A stretch of DNA of 64,000 nt from Gemmatimonadota bacterium (GCA_007121555.1 SKKH01000080.1:1-64000); one strand, 5' to 3'; shown: positions 34,830-42,929, numbered from the stretch's first letter. Translations and numbers: made by a program. Notes: generated by a model from the sequence alone, not told the origin.

Positions 34830-35755
34830 GTCGAGTCTCCCTGGTTCCAGTCTCTGGTCGGGGAGGGCTCACCTACGATCTGCCCTCCCAGTTCGTCGAG
34901 GAGTTGCCTTCCCTCGGTCGTCAGTCCGGGGGCCTCCCGGAGTCGGCGCCGAGCCCGCCCGAGAAGGCGGTAGGCCTGTTCTTGAGGCCGCCGCCCTCCG
35001 GGACCTCGCCCCAGCGCCGAATCTTCCTCGAGATCCCGGGCGTCGTCGGCCAGTTGATAGGCCCAGCCCAGGTCCCGGCCAAAACGATAGAGCGCTTGCC
35101 GGGTGCGGTCGCCGGCGCCGGCTGCCGTGGCACCGGCCCAGACCGCAAAGGAGGAGAGGTCCGTCGTCTTCTTGCGGTGGAGGCGTCGAGCATGTCCGCC
35201 GGTCTGGAAGGCGCCCGTCACATCGACCGCCTGGCCTCCAGCCATTCCGGAGAGCCCGAAGGATCGACCCCAGGCTCCGGCCAGGTCCGCTCCGCCCCGC
35301 GGAGCGGTGGCCAGCAGCTCTGCGCTTCGAGCCAGGAGACCGATGGCCAGAAGGATGGCTCCCGCACTGCCCACCCGACGGTGTGTGGCCTGAAGACCCC
35401 GACGCTCTCCAGCGTCGTCCATGCAGGGAAGGTCATCGAGGACCAGCGAGGCCGTGTGGGTCAACTCCACCGCCACGGCCACACTCAGGATCTCGTGGAT
35501 CTCACGTCCGCAGGCTCGGGCGGTGGCCAGGGTCAGAAGGGGACGCCACCTGCGACCGCCGCCGCCGGGGACTCCCACCGCGCGACGGAGCGCGTCCTCC
35601 AGGCCGGCCGGGAGCCCTGGATCGTTCACCGTGGCACGGGTCAATTCCCGCTCCAGGGCGGGGAACACCTGCTCGGAGAAGTCCCGGGTCAGGTCGCCCG
35701 AACGCAGGGGTTCGACCTGGGACGCCGATAGGGGTCGGGCCGGGAGTGAACTCAT
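34823..35755 (-). CDS. crtE: Polyprenyl diphosphate synthase (probable geranylgeranyl diphosphate synthase)
   Basis: A 310-residue trans-prenyl synthase. The first Asp-rich motif is in LVLDDLPCMDDAGERRG (DDxxxxD form) and the second in YQLADDARDLEED. The GGGRRWRPLLTLA segment is the GKxxRP-like substrate site. It lies between bchP and hemA in a bacteriochlorophyll operon, so it probably supplies geranylgeranyl diphosphate to BchG. It is a second such synthase beside the one fused to phytoene synthase at 27.8 kb. The product chain length cannot be proved from sequence. Overlaps: 4 bp with bchP upstream, 7 bp with hemA downstream. Confidence 0.85.
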   Translation of the reverse strand: MSSLPARPLSASQVEPLRSGDLTRDFSEQVFPALERELTRATVNDPGLPAGLEDALRRAVGVPGGGGRRWRPLLTLATARACGREIHEILSVAVAVELTHTASLVLDDLPCMDDAGERRGLQATHRRVGSAGAILLAIGLLARSAELLATAPRGGADLAGAWGRSFGLSGMAGGQAVDVTGAFQTGGHARRLHRKKTTDLSSFAVWAGATAAGAGDRTRQALYRFGRDLGWAYQLADDARDLEEDSALGRGPGGRRPQEQAYRLLGRARRRLREAPGLTTEGRQLLDELGGQIVGEPSPTRDWNQGDSTC

Positions 35756-36939
35756 GCCGATACCAGTCCGGTCAGGTGTCCGATGTTCTTGAAGAAGATC
35801 CGTGCGTGGGCCAGGGGACGGGCCTTGACGAGCTCCTTCTGCATGTAGCCTTCGAAGGTGAGCTCCTGGACGTCCCGATCCTCGCAGATCCGCACGAAGC
35901 GCTCCCGGCGCTGGTCTGTGGTGTACCAGTAGCGCTGCATGATTCCCAGGATCCAGAAGACCTGGCCGTGGGTCCGCAGGAAACGACGTCGGGCCCGGGC
36001 CAGCACCTTTCCCTTCCCGCTCTCCAGGGCTTCGTGCCCCGCCTGGGCGGCCAGTCGACCACCGGTCATGGCGTAGAAGATTCCCTCACCCGAGGAGGGA
36101 GCCACGACTCCGGCGGCGTCTCCGGCCAGGATCACGTCCTTGCCGTTGTCCCACTTGGGCAGGGGCTGAAGCGGAATTGGGGCCCCCTCCTTCTTGATCG
36201 TCGCGGCGTCGGCCAACCCCGTGCTCTCGCGGAGCTGGCTGATGGCCCCACGCATGTCGAAGCCCCGGATCGAGGAGCCGGTCCCCACAGAGGTGGTGTC
36301 TCCGTGGGGGAAGACCCAGGCGTAGAAGTCCGGGGATAGGGTGGAGCGGTAGTAGACATCGCAGCGTTCGGGACCGAAGGTCTCGGATGCCTCGGCGGGG
36401 GACTCGATGATCTCGTGGTAGGCAAAGACGAAGGCGCCCCGGCCGGAATCGGGGATGGCCTGGCGCGCCACCTGGGAGAGGGCCCCATCGGCTCCAACCA
36501 CCAGGCGGGCCTCCATGGATCGCTCTTCCCCATGTCGGCTGGAGCCCTCGGTGTAGTGGATGCGGGCGGTCCCGTCCGGGGATCGTTCGATGGACTTGAA
36601 GGTGCCCGTGAGCCGGGTGACCCCGGCGGACACGGCCCTCTGCCGGAGCCATTCATCGAAGGGTCCTCGATCCACCATCCCCACGAAGCCGTCGCCCACC
36701 GGAATGTCCACCGAGTTCCCCCTCGGTGCGAGGATCCGGGCCGTGTCCACTCGATTCACCAGGAGGGACTCCGGGACGTCGAAGGCCTCGAGGAGGCGAG
36801 GGGGCACGGCACCGCCGCAGGGTTTCGTACGGCCGGCCCGGTCCAGCAGGACCACCTCGTAGCCCTCCAGCGCCAATTCGTGAGCCGCTGTGGCCCCGGC
36901 GGGCCCTCCGCCTACGACGATCGCGTCTACCTTCTTCAT
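35752..36939 (-). CDS. bchP: Geranylgeranyl reductase
   Basis: A 395-residue flavoprotein that reduces the geranylgeranyl tail (on bacteriochlorophyll or on the diphosphate) to phytyl. The FAD motif is VVGGGPAGATAAHELA at residues 8-23. RTKPCGGAVPPRLLE follows, and the second FAD motif is ILAGDAAGVVAPSSGEGIFYAM. The ATG at 36939 has GGAGGA just upstream and overlaps the bciB stop by 4 bp; the longer open frame lies inside bciB and is disregarded. Its stop overlaps crtE by 4 bp. Confidence 0.95.
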   Translation of the reverse strand: MKKVDAIVVGGGPAGATAAHELALEGYEVVLLDRAGRTKPCGGAVPPRLLEAFDVPESLLVNRVDTARILAPRGNSVDIPVGDGFVGMVDRGPFDEWLRQRAVSAGVTRLTGTFKSIERSPDGTARIHYTEGSSRHGEERSMEARLVVGADGALSQVARQAIPDSGRGAFVFAYHEIIESPAEASETFGPERCDVYYRSTLSPDFYAWVFPHGDTTSVGTGSSIRGFDMRGAISQLRESTGLADAATIKKEGAPIPLQPLPKWDNGKDVILAGDAAGVVAPSSGEGIFYAMTGGRLAAQAGHEALESGKGKVLARARRRFLRTHGQVFWILGIMQRYWYTTDQRRERFVRICEDRDVQELTFEGYMQKELVKARPLAHARIFFKNIGHLTGLVSA

Positions 36940-38204
36940 CTCGGTTCCTCCTTCGCTTCTGGCTGTAGTCCATACGGGTTGGCCAGCTCCCAGACGTGGG
37001 GAGGGACCATGCGCTTCACTCTTCTGGGATGGTGCCGCCGGAGCTGGATGATGGCTTCCACGGCCTTCATCTCGAGGCGAGCTCGGGCGAATTCGGTGCC
37101 CCGAGGACCCAGGAGAGGCATCAGGCGAGCCACGATGGGACGGGCCCACTGAGGCGTCTTCCTGAGCGGGAGGCCGTCGGCGCTGCGCTGTACGGCCTTC
37201 ATGAATCCCTTGACCGGGCCCTTGCGGCGTCCCTTGCTCATCGGTGCTTCCAGTTCGATCTCATCGCCCAGGAGCTCCAGCATCTCCTGGCCTCGCTCGT
37301 TTCGGACCAGGATCCACTGGTCGCCGTCTCCGCCCATGTAGCCCACGGTTAGGTCCGAGAGGACGTTCACGTAGTCGACGCAGCTCTTGCACGTCATGGG
37401 GAAGAAGTTGTCCGGGAGGTCCGAAAGGGGGAGTTGGAGAAAGGGGATCTGCCTCACCTGGCCCTCCTTGAAGCGGATCTCCACGTGATAGTCGGCGCGA
37501 AACTCTAGATAGGTGATCTCGTCGGGCCGCTCGGAGAGCCGATTCAGGAAGGCGTGGAAGTTTTCGGTGGTGGTGTTGTCGCTGCAGGGAGTCCCGAGTA
37601 CGTAGAGCGCGTCCAGCCCCAGTTCCTTCTCCATGGCACGGAGGGCATGGATCTGACAGGGGATTCCCACGACGGCGAGGCGGGTGAACCCCATCTCGCG
37701 TGCGTCGTCCAGGAGGGCCAGAAGGGGAGAATAGCCCATCTTCATCCCCCGGCAGGCCGCCATTCCACTGGCCTCGGTGACGAGGACGGGGCGGGGCCGC
37801 CACCGGTCGTCCTCATGGGAGGCTGTGGCCAGGACGGCGTCGACCCGTCCCTCCTCCAGAAGACGTTCGGCCAGACGGGTGGTGATCCCCGTCCACTGGG
37901 CCCCCTCCAGGGGCGGGGTCAGTCGGGCCCGCGCCATCTGGAGGAAGGGGCCGAAGTGGAGCTCGTCGGGCCGGGAACGGTCCCGGGTCCTGCCATGGAC
38001 CTGGGCCTCTAGCTCGGCGTACCGGGGACGGATGAACTGGCAGACACTGCCGCACCGGTGGGGATCGGAGCTCCGGGAGACGCCACAGTCCGTGCAGAGA
38101 TCTCGATACTCGGGTTCCCGGAGTTCCGGCGTCATGACCCCGTTCCGACCCAGGACCGGGAGCCTGGTGGCCCCCGAGGCGCGCGTCCTCGCCGTGGTGC
38201 TCAT
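36936..38204 (-). CDS. bciB: 3,8-divinyl chlorophyllide 8-vinyl reductase, ferredoxin type (BciB)
   Basis: A 422-residue iron-sulfur flavoprotein related to the F420-reducing hydrogenase beta subunit. The N-terminal cluster ligands are in CTDCGVSRSSDPHRCGSVC and a second set in MTCKSCVDYVNV, with YMGGDGDQW following. SGMAACRGMKMGYSPLL and VVGIPCQIHALRAME are family hallmarks. BciB reduces the 8-vinyl group of divinyl chlorophyllide using reduced ferredoxin, unlike NADPH-dependent BciA. The ATG at 38204 has GGAG in front and overlaps the upstream bch2 stop by 4 bp; it overlaps bchP by 4 bp downstream. The much longer open frame extends through bch2 in another frame and is not real. Confidence 0.9.
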   Translation of the reverse strand: MSTTARTRASGATRLPVLGRNGVMTPELREPEYRDLCTDCGVSRSSDPHRCGSVCQFIRPRYAELEAQVHGRTRDRSRPDELHFGPFLQMARARLTPPLEGAQWTGITTRLAERLLEEGRVDAVLATASHEDDRWRPRPVLVTEASGMAACRGMKMGYSPLLALLDDAREMGFTRLAVVGIPCQIHALRAMEKELGLDALYVLGTPCSDNTTTENFHAFLNRLSERPDEITYLEFRADYHVEIRFKEGQVRQIPFLQLPLSDLPDNFFPMTCKSCVDYVNVLSDLTVGYMGGDGDQWILVRNERGQEMLELLGDEIELEAPMSKGRRKGPVKGFMKAVQRSADGLPLRKTPQWARPIVARLMPLLGPRGTEFARARLEMKAVEAIIQLRRHHPRRVKRMVPPHVWELANPYGLQPEAKEEPR

Positions 38205-39571
38205 CGGCCGGACTCCGAGAGGGTAAGACCCCCGACCAGAGCGGGCTCCTGGGTGGACAGGGCTGGAGGTCCGGTGGCGCGCCGGGCCGAGCTCGCGACG
38301 CCGACGATGATCCAGGCGGCGACCACGAAGAGCACACCCTCGAGGAGGAACACCAGAACGTACCCGGCGGTGGGAGAGCCCAGGACGGTTCGGGCGATGT
38401 CGGAGAGGACGGCCCCCATGAGGCCGCCGAGTCCGTAGGCCATGGCCTGGGCCGCTCCCCAGAATCCCATCCTCAGACCCGCGCCTCCGACCTTTCCTTT
38501 CACCGTGAGTCCCATCATGGCTCCGATGGCGGCCACGGCGAAGACGCCGTTGGCCACACCGAGAGCGAAGACGGCGATCTTCATGCCTTCCACCCAGCCA
38601 AGCAGGGGCATGGCGGCCAGGGCCACCAGCGCCACCGCCGATCCGATGCATCCCGCCGCGGACCAGCGTTCGAGGGTGCTGAACCGCGAAGCCCCGTAGG
38701 CTCCCAGAGCCATCCCCAGGAGCGCCCCGCCATGCTGCATCCCGGCCACCCGGGTGGACTCCCCGGGGGTCATCCCGAAGATGGCTCCGGCGAAGGGCTC
38801 CAGAATGATCTCCTGGGCAGAGTAGGCCAGCATCGCCACGAAGATGAAGGTGGCGAATCGCCGGGACTGGGGATCCTCCCACATGGCCGAGAACGCCTCC
38901 CGGAAGGAGACGTCGTGCGGGCTCGTTCCATGGGTGCCCCGGAAGGCGTCGACCACGATGCCGTCTCGTCGCCCCCAGACCGCGACGAGGGTGAAGAGCA
39001 TGGCCACCGCACAGACCCCTGCCGTGACGGCCACCATCCGGCCGTATGAGAAGGGGTCCAGGAGAAAGCCTCCGATTCCGGCGGTGGCGATCATTCCGGC
39101 GATCATCATGATCCAGGTCAGGGCGGCGGCTCCCGCCATCCTCCGCTCGTCGACCCGCTCCGCCAGGTAGGCGAGGAAGGGAGTGGACGAGGCGCTGATC
39201 CCGGCGCCGAGGAAGAAGAAGGCCAGCGCCGCCGCGGCGATCCCCAGGACGGCGTTCGTCTCCATGAGCGCGGTGGCGGCCGCAGCGCCGACACCCGCGA
39301 GGACGACGATGCCCATCCCGCCCACGATCCAGGTGATCCGGCGACCATCGGTATCCGAGTGGAAGCCCATGCGTGGACGCAGGAGCTGAACGGCGAAGTG
39401 CAGGGCCACGAGGGCGCCGGGTACGGCGGCTGCGAGCCCGAGCTCCACCACCATGACCCGATTCAGAGTAGAGGTCATGATGACCATCACGGCCCCGATG
39501 GCCACCTGGACCAACGCCAGGCGAGCGATGCTGGCCCAACTCAGGCCCCGGACAGGTGTCGCCGAGTTCAC
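38201..39571 (-). CDS. PucC/LhaA-family membrane protein (Bch2 type)
   Basis: A 456-residue, about 12-helix major facilitator of the PucC family. The family features are the TSTLNRVMVVELGLAAAVPG opening, the first-half loop LRPRMGFHSD, and the QEIILEPFAGAIFGMTPGEST stretch in the second half. Members assist pigment delivery or light-harvesting complex assembly; the copy next to bchG is usually called bch2 or orf428. The second PucC-family gene here is lhaA at 52332. The GTG start overlaps the bchG stop (GTGA) and the stop overlaps bciB, so its product is made together with the last pigment-synthesis enzymes. Confidence 0.88.
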   Translation of the reverse strand: MNSATPVRGLSWASIARLALVQVAIGAVMVIMTSTLNRVMVVELGLAAAVPGALVALHFAVQLLRPRMGFHSDTDGRRITWIVGGMGIVVLAGVGAAAATALMETNAVLGIAAAALAFFFLGAGISASSTPFLAYLAERVDERRMAGAAALTWIMMIAGMIATAGIGGFLLDPFSYGRMVAVTAGVCAVAMLFTLVAVWGRRDGIVVDAFRGTHGTSPHDVSFREAFSAMWEDPQSRRFATFIFVAMLAYSAQEIILEPFAGAIFGMTPGESTRVAGMQHGGALLGMALGAYGASRFSTLERWSAAGCIGSAVALVALAAMPLLGWVEGMKIAVFALGVANGVFAVAAIGAMMGLTVKGKVGGAGLRMGFWGAAQAMAYGLGGLMGAVLSDIARTVLGSPTAGYVLVFLLEGVLFVVAAWIIVGVASSARRATGPPALSTQEPALVGGLTLSESGR

Positions 39572-40452
39572 AGGCCACCTCGGAGGGCAAAGGCCGTGAC
39601 CATCATCCCGGACACGTAGAGGGGCACACCCAGCGCGCTGTACCAGAGCGCCCGGTCACGAGGCTGGCCCAGGAACCGGATCATCATGAGGAGCTGGACC
39701 GTCAAGAGGCCGATGATGGCGATGGCGAAGACCGGACGACCCCACCAGAGCAGGAGACCGACGACCACGATCTGGGCTGCCGTCATGACCGCGACGGCCA
39801 CCCGGGCCGCCCCCTGGGCTCCAAGCATGGCCGGGAGGGAGCGAATCCCCATGGCCCGGTCGCCTTCAATGGCCTTGAAGTCGTTCAGGGTCATGATCCC
39901 GTGGGCTCCGAGGCTATAGAGGAGCGCGACGAGAAGGATCTCTCCGCTGGGGAGAGCCCCTCCGAGCAGGACCGCGGCGCCTGTGACCCAGGCGAGTCCC
40001 TCGTAGGAGATTCCGACGGCCAGATTTCCCACCCAGCCATTCTGTTTGAACCGGAGTGGCGGGGCGGAGTAGCCCCAGGCCAGGGCAAGGGCCAGAAGGG
40101 TCGCAACGAAGCCCCAGGTCCCGAGAAGGTATCCTGCGGCGGCCGATACGGCGGTCCAGCCGATGGCCAGCCCGAGTCCCCAGCGTCCAGGGATACGACC
40201 GGAGGGAATGGGTCGGTCCGGTTCATTGATCCCATCCACCTCCCGATCAAACCAGTCGTTCACTGCTTGGCTGCTTGCGCAGACCAGGGGACCGGCGACC
40301 AGGATCCCCAGGAGGGTCACGGGCCACCGCGAGTCCAGCGGCACCCCCGAGGAGATCGCTCCGCAGAGGAACGCCCACATGGGGGGGAACCAGGTGACGG
40401 GCTTGAAGAGCTCCAGCACCGCACCGGGCTCCGGGAGCCGCCGGCGACTCAC
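39568..40452 (-). CDS. bchG: Bacteriochlorophyll synthase (prenyltransferase)
   Basis: A UbiA-type membrane prenyltransferase of about 294 residues that esterifies bacteriochlorophyllide a with geranylgeranyl diphosphate. The first Asp-rich motif is NDWFDREVDGINEPDRPIPSG and the second is TLNDFKAIEGDRAMGIRSLP. About eight to nine membrane helices follow the FKPVTWFPPMWAF opening. I place the start at GTG 40452; a TTG at 40485 would add 11 residues but overlaps the operator-like element. It is the first gene of the operon ending in ppsA and has a perfect TGT-N12-ACA site just upstream. Confidence 0.93.
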   Translation of the reverse strand: MSRRRLPEPGAVLELFKPVTWFPPMWAFLCGAISSGVPLDSRWPVTLLGILVAGPLVCASSQAVNDWFDREVDGINEPDRPIPSGRIPGRWGLGLAIGWTAVSAAAGYLLGTWGFVATLLALALAWGYSAPPLRFKQNGWVGNLAVGISYEGLAWVTGAAVLLGGALPSGEILLVALLYSLGAHGIMTLNDFKAIEGDRAMGIRSLPAMLGAQGAARVAVAVMTAAQIVVVGLLLWWGRPVFAIAIIGLLTVQLLMMIRFLGQPRDRALWYSALGVPLYVSGMMVTAFALRGGL

Positions 40453-40479
40453 GTGTAATCTTGAGATGACGGAATGGTC

Positions 40480-40497
40480 TGTCAAGAAAATTAGACA
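40480..40497 (-). promoter_or_regulatory. Candidate PpsR/CrtJ operator upstream of bchG
   Basis: TGTCAAGAAAATTAGACA fits the TGT-N12-ACA consensus of PpsR/CrtJ exactly and has inverted symmetry (TGTC...GACA). It lies 28 bp before the chosen bchG start. A ppsR gene is next door. The site would allow repression of the whole bchG-to-ppsA operon. Confidence 0.65.
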
Positions 40498-40507
40498 CTC
40501 AGGGCCG

Positions 40508-40547
40508 AAAAAAAACCTCCGCGGCCGGCGTTGCTGGCGCCACGGAG
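40508..40547 (-). terminator. Intrinsic terminator after ppsR
   Basis: Read on the minus strand, CTCCG...CGGAG outer arms and GGCG/CGCC inner arms form a GC-rich hairpin followed by eight T residues. It lies 12 bp beyond the ppsR stop and just before the bchG operator, so it separates ppsR from the bchG operon. Confidence 0.7.
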
Positions 40548-40558
40548 AAGCATTCTTC

Positions 40559-41971
40559 CTAATTCCGGTCCCGGCTCGGTCCCTCCAGGTTGTAGCGTCG
40601 CAGCTTGGTATAGAGGCTCTGGCGGCTTACGCCCAGGAGTTCGGCGGCGGCGGTTCGGTTGTCGTCGGTCAGCTCCAGAGCGGCCTCGATGAAGTGCGCT
40701 TCCACCACGGCGGTGGTGTTCTGCACCAACTCCTTCAGCGAGACCTTGCCGACCTGATGGGTCAGCTCATCCATGGTGCTGGTCAGGTTTCGCCGAGCCC
40801 CTCGATCCACAGCCAGTCGGCGACTCACGTTTCGGACCACGATGCCCACCACCGGGGGATCCACCTCTTCCAGCAGGATCCCCGAGAGCTCCACCTCGGT
40901 GTCCATGTCCAACTCCCCGAGAAGTGTCGTCGGAAAGAGTCTCACGACTCCGAACTTCTGGAGGTTGGCGAGGAGCACGGTCAGGTCGGCGCCCGGACGA
41001 CCGAGCCACTTCCCCAGGCTCTGACCCAGGGCCTCCTCCTCTGAGGAGAGCTGGACGAGATCCAGGAAGGCTCGGTTCACGGCGACGACCCGGGCGTCCA
41101 TATCGGTGACGACCCATCCATCGGGAGCGTTCTCCAGAAGCTGTACCCAACGCTTCTCGCGCTCGTCGACGCTATCGGGGACACTGCCGGTGGGGCTCAG
41201 GTGAGCAAGGAAGATCTGATCCCGGTCTTCTCGCACCAGGGACGCATGGAAGTCCCAGACCGCTCCGTCGCTCAGCGTGAGGGTGATGGGCTCCGCCTTT
41301 CCGGATGTGGCCACAGCGGCGAGGTGACTTCGAAGCTTCTCCGTCTCCTCGGGCTCCAGGTCCAGACCCTCGGGGATTCGGAGGTCCATCAGCTCCCGGA
41401 GGGGGAGTCCGAAGGCCCTGCCCGCCGCCTCGTTGGCGTCGACCACCCGACGGCTGCCCGCCTCCAGGAAGAGCACCGCCTCCGATGACTTCTGGAAGAG
41501 CAGTCGGTAGCGGGTCTCGACCTGACGAAGGCGCCAGTAGTCCCGCTCCAGGGCCTGCTGCGCGTCGACGAGTTGCTTCTGGAGATCCGAGAGGGCTCGA
41601 AGGTCACGGCCCAGGGCCAGAACGCGTCCCTTCCCATCGAACTGGAGGACCGTGAAGCTGACCGGGATCTCGATGCCGTCGGCGAACACCTGGTTCACCT
41701 GTCGGAACCGGGAGATCTCTACGTCCTTCACCTCGTCGAGGAGCGAGCGGATCTTGCTGCGTGTGTCCGATGTGACGGTGTCGACCCAGCTTCGGCCGAG
41801 CCACCCGTCGGCGCGCTCCCGCGCGAAGGCCTTGCCCAGGTGCACCTCTTCGATGGTGCCGTCACCGGCGATGAGGATGGCCAGGTCGGAGGACGCCTGA
41901 ATCAGTCGGTCGACGATCGAGGACGTGCCCCCTTCCGGGGTCCGGGCCGATGCCTGGAAGATTCTGTTCAC
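40559..41971 (-). CDS. ppsR: PpsR/CrtJ-type PAS-domain transcriptional repressor of photosynthesis genes
   Basis: A 470-residue regulator of the usual PpsR length. An N-terminal PAS-like domain is followed by a coiled-coil Q-linker (KQLVDAQQALERDYWRLRQ, about residues 130-150), two PAS domains, and a C-terminal Fis-type HTH (DDNRTAAAELLGVSRQSLYTKLRRY). PpsR/CrtJ represses bch, crt and puc genes by binding TGT-N12-ACA. I find no cysteine anywhere in the protein, so the usual redox-active HTH cysteine is absent: the helix reads HFIEAALELT where family members commonly have HCIEAALE. The GTG start at 41971 follows AAGGGG; the much longer open frame overlaps aerR. It lies 103 bp downstream of aerR. 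Confidence 0.92.
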   Translation of the reverse strand: MNRIFQASARTPEGGTSSIVDRLIQASSDLAILIAGDGTIEEVHLGKAFARERADGWLGRSWVDTVTSDTRSKIRSLLDEVKDVEISRFRQVNQVFADGIEIPVSFTVLQFDGKGRVLALGRDLRALSDLQKQLVDAQQALERDYWRLRQVETRYRLLFQKSSEAVLFLEAGSRRVVDANEAAGRAFGLPLRELMDLRIPEGLDLEPEETEKLRSHLAAVATSGKAEPITLTLSDGAVWDFHASLVREDRDQIFLAHLSPTGSVPDSVDEREKRWVQLLENAPDGWVVTDMDARVVAVNRAFLDLVQLSSEEEALGQSLGKWLGRPGADLTVLLANLQKFGVVRLFPTTLLGELDMDTEVELSGILLEEVDPPVVGIVVRNVSRRLAVDRGARRNLTSTMDELTHQVGKVSLKELVQNTTAVVEAHFIEAALELTDDNRTAAAELLGVSRQSLYTKLRRYNLEGPSRDRN

Positions 41972-42035
41972 GGCGAACCCCTTCTCCGGAGGCCACGGAG
42001 GAGGACTCCGCATGCCCGGACGAGGCGATGAATTT

Positions 42036-42066
42036 ATGTAATGACCAAGCACGAAAACTGAGTCAA
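42036..42066 (-). promoter_or_regulatory. Candidate ppsR promoter
   Basis: On the minus strand a TTGACT (-35 like, 42061-42066) stands 18-19 bp before ATTACA/TTACAT (42036-42042) in the AT-rich aerR-ppsR gap. The overlapping plus-strand TGAATTTATGTAA (42029-42041) matches the 13-mer of the carH and arsR promoters at 11 of 13 positions. Confidence 0.4.
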
Positions 42067-42074
42067 TTCGAGAC

Positions 42075-42929
42075 TTAGATAAAGGCCCTGGCCACCACCG
42101 GGGCGAGTCTGGCCTCCGGAGCCGACGCATCGGCACCGACCCTTTCGACCAGATCCGGAACCCGCGAAAGGGCGCTCCCCCCCACCAGGATCCCCACCCC
42201 CCGGTTCCGGGATTTCCGCCGCACCTGGCGGATCTCCCGAGCCACATCGTCCAGCGCCGATGAGGTGGCGACGGAGAAGGCCACCACGTCGAAATGCATG
42301 TGGGCCACCCGGTCCGCCGTGGATCCGTCGAGAAACGGGGGACCCATCTCCACGCCCCAGCCCTCAAGGCGAAAGAAGTGTGAGGTGATGAGCAGCCCCA
42401 GGGTGTGCTGCTGTCCCGGGAGTGCAGTGAGCAGGATCTGGTGTCGATGGGTCGGGCCCACGGATCCCGCGGATGCCGGGATCTTGCGAAGTGTGGACCG
42501 GACGAGTCGCTGGAGTCGTCCCAGGACCAGGGTGACCTCGACGAAGTCGCAGTTGTCGTCCTCCCACCGTTCACCCATGTCGCGGGCCGTGGGTGGGATC
42601 AGGGACGTCAGAATGCTCTCCGGGGTCACCCCCCGCCGAATGAGCCCCGCCACGAAGCGATCCACCGCATCATTGTCGCGTGTGCGGATCACCTCGAAGA
42701 AGTCATCCAGATCCTTCTCGTCGACCTCCTGGCTCAGGAGTGGACGGGTCCCGTCCATTGCCGGCGTCCAGAGCAGCGGCAGCGCTCCCAGCTCGATCTC
42801 CACCGGGCCGAGAGCGATCCGGTTCACGCGCTCCGCCTCACGCACCGCAAGGTCCGACTCACGGATGAAGCTGGCGTTGCGCCGGCGGAGGGTGCGAGGG
42901 GTGAGAGTGGGCGAGGGGTCAGAGCGCAT
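42075..42929 (-). CDS. aerR: AerR/PpaA-type antirepressor with atypical B12-binding (SCHIC) domain
   Basis: A 284-residue regulator. Residues about 70-150 form a cap-like helical domain (GERWEDDNCDFVEVTLVLGRLQRLV). Residues about 163-284 form a Rossmann-like cobalamin-binding fold with GQQHTLGLLITSHFFRLEGW. The DxHxxG motif of methyl- and adenosylcobalamin proteins has lost its aspartate but keeps His175 and Gly178, as in AerR/PpaA antirepressors. In purple bacteria this protein binds cobalamin (or haem) and counters PpsR/CrtJ, modulating photosynthesis genes by light and oxygen. Here it directly precedes ppsR, as in Rhodobacter. It is divergent from bchF across a shared 270-bp regulatory region. 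Confidence 0.88.
   Translation of the reverse strand: MRSDPSPTLTPRTLRRRNASFIRESDLAVREAERVNRIALGPVEIELGALPLLWTPAMDGTRPLLSQEVDEKDLDDFFEVIRTRDNDAVDRFVAGLIRRGVTPESILTSLIPPTARDMGERWEDDNCDFVEVTLVLGRLQRLVRSTLRKIPASAGSVGPTHRHQILLTALPGQQHTLGLLITSHFFRLEGWGVEMGPPFLDGSTADRVAHMHFDVVAFSVATSSALDDVAREIRQVRRKSRNRGVGILVGGSALSRVPDLVERVGADASAPEARLAPVVARAFI

Noticed and set aside
36936-39590. An 884-codon open frame spanning bciB and bch2
   Set aside because: Its N-terminal half is an Arg/Gly/Pro-rich shadow of the bch2 gene; BciB homology starts at 38204.
40559-42574. A 671-codon open frame starting inside aerR as the ppsR gene
   Set aside because: The first 200 codons are the reverse-frame shadow of aerR and look like random GC-rich translation. 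PpsR homology and a ribosome site begin at 41971.
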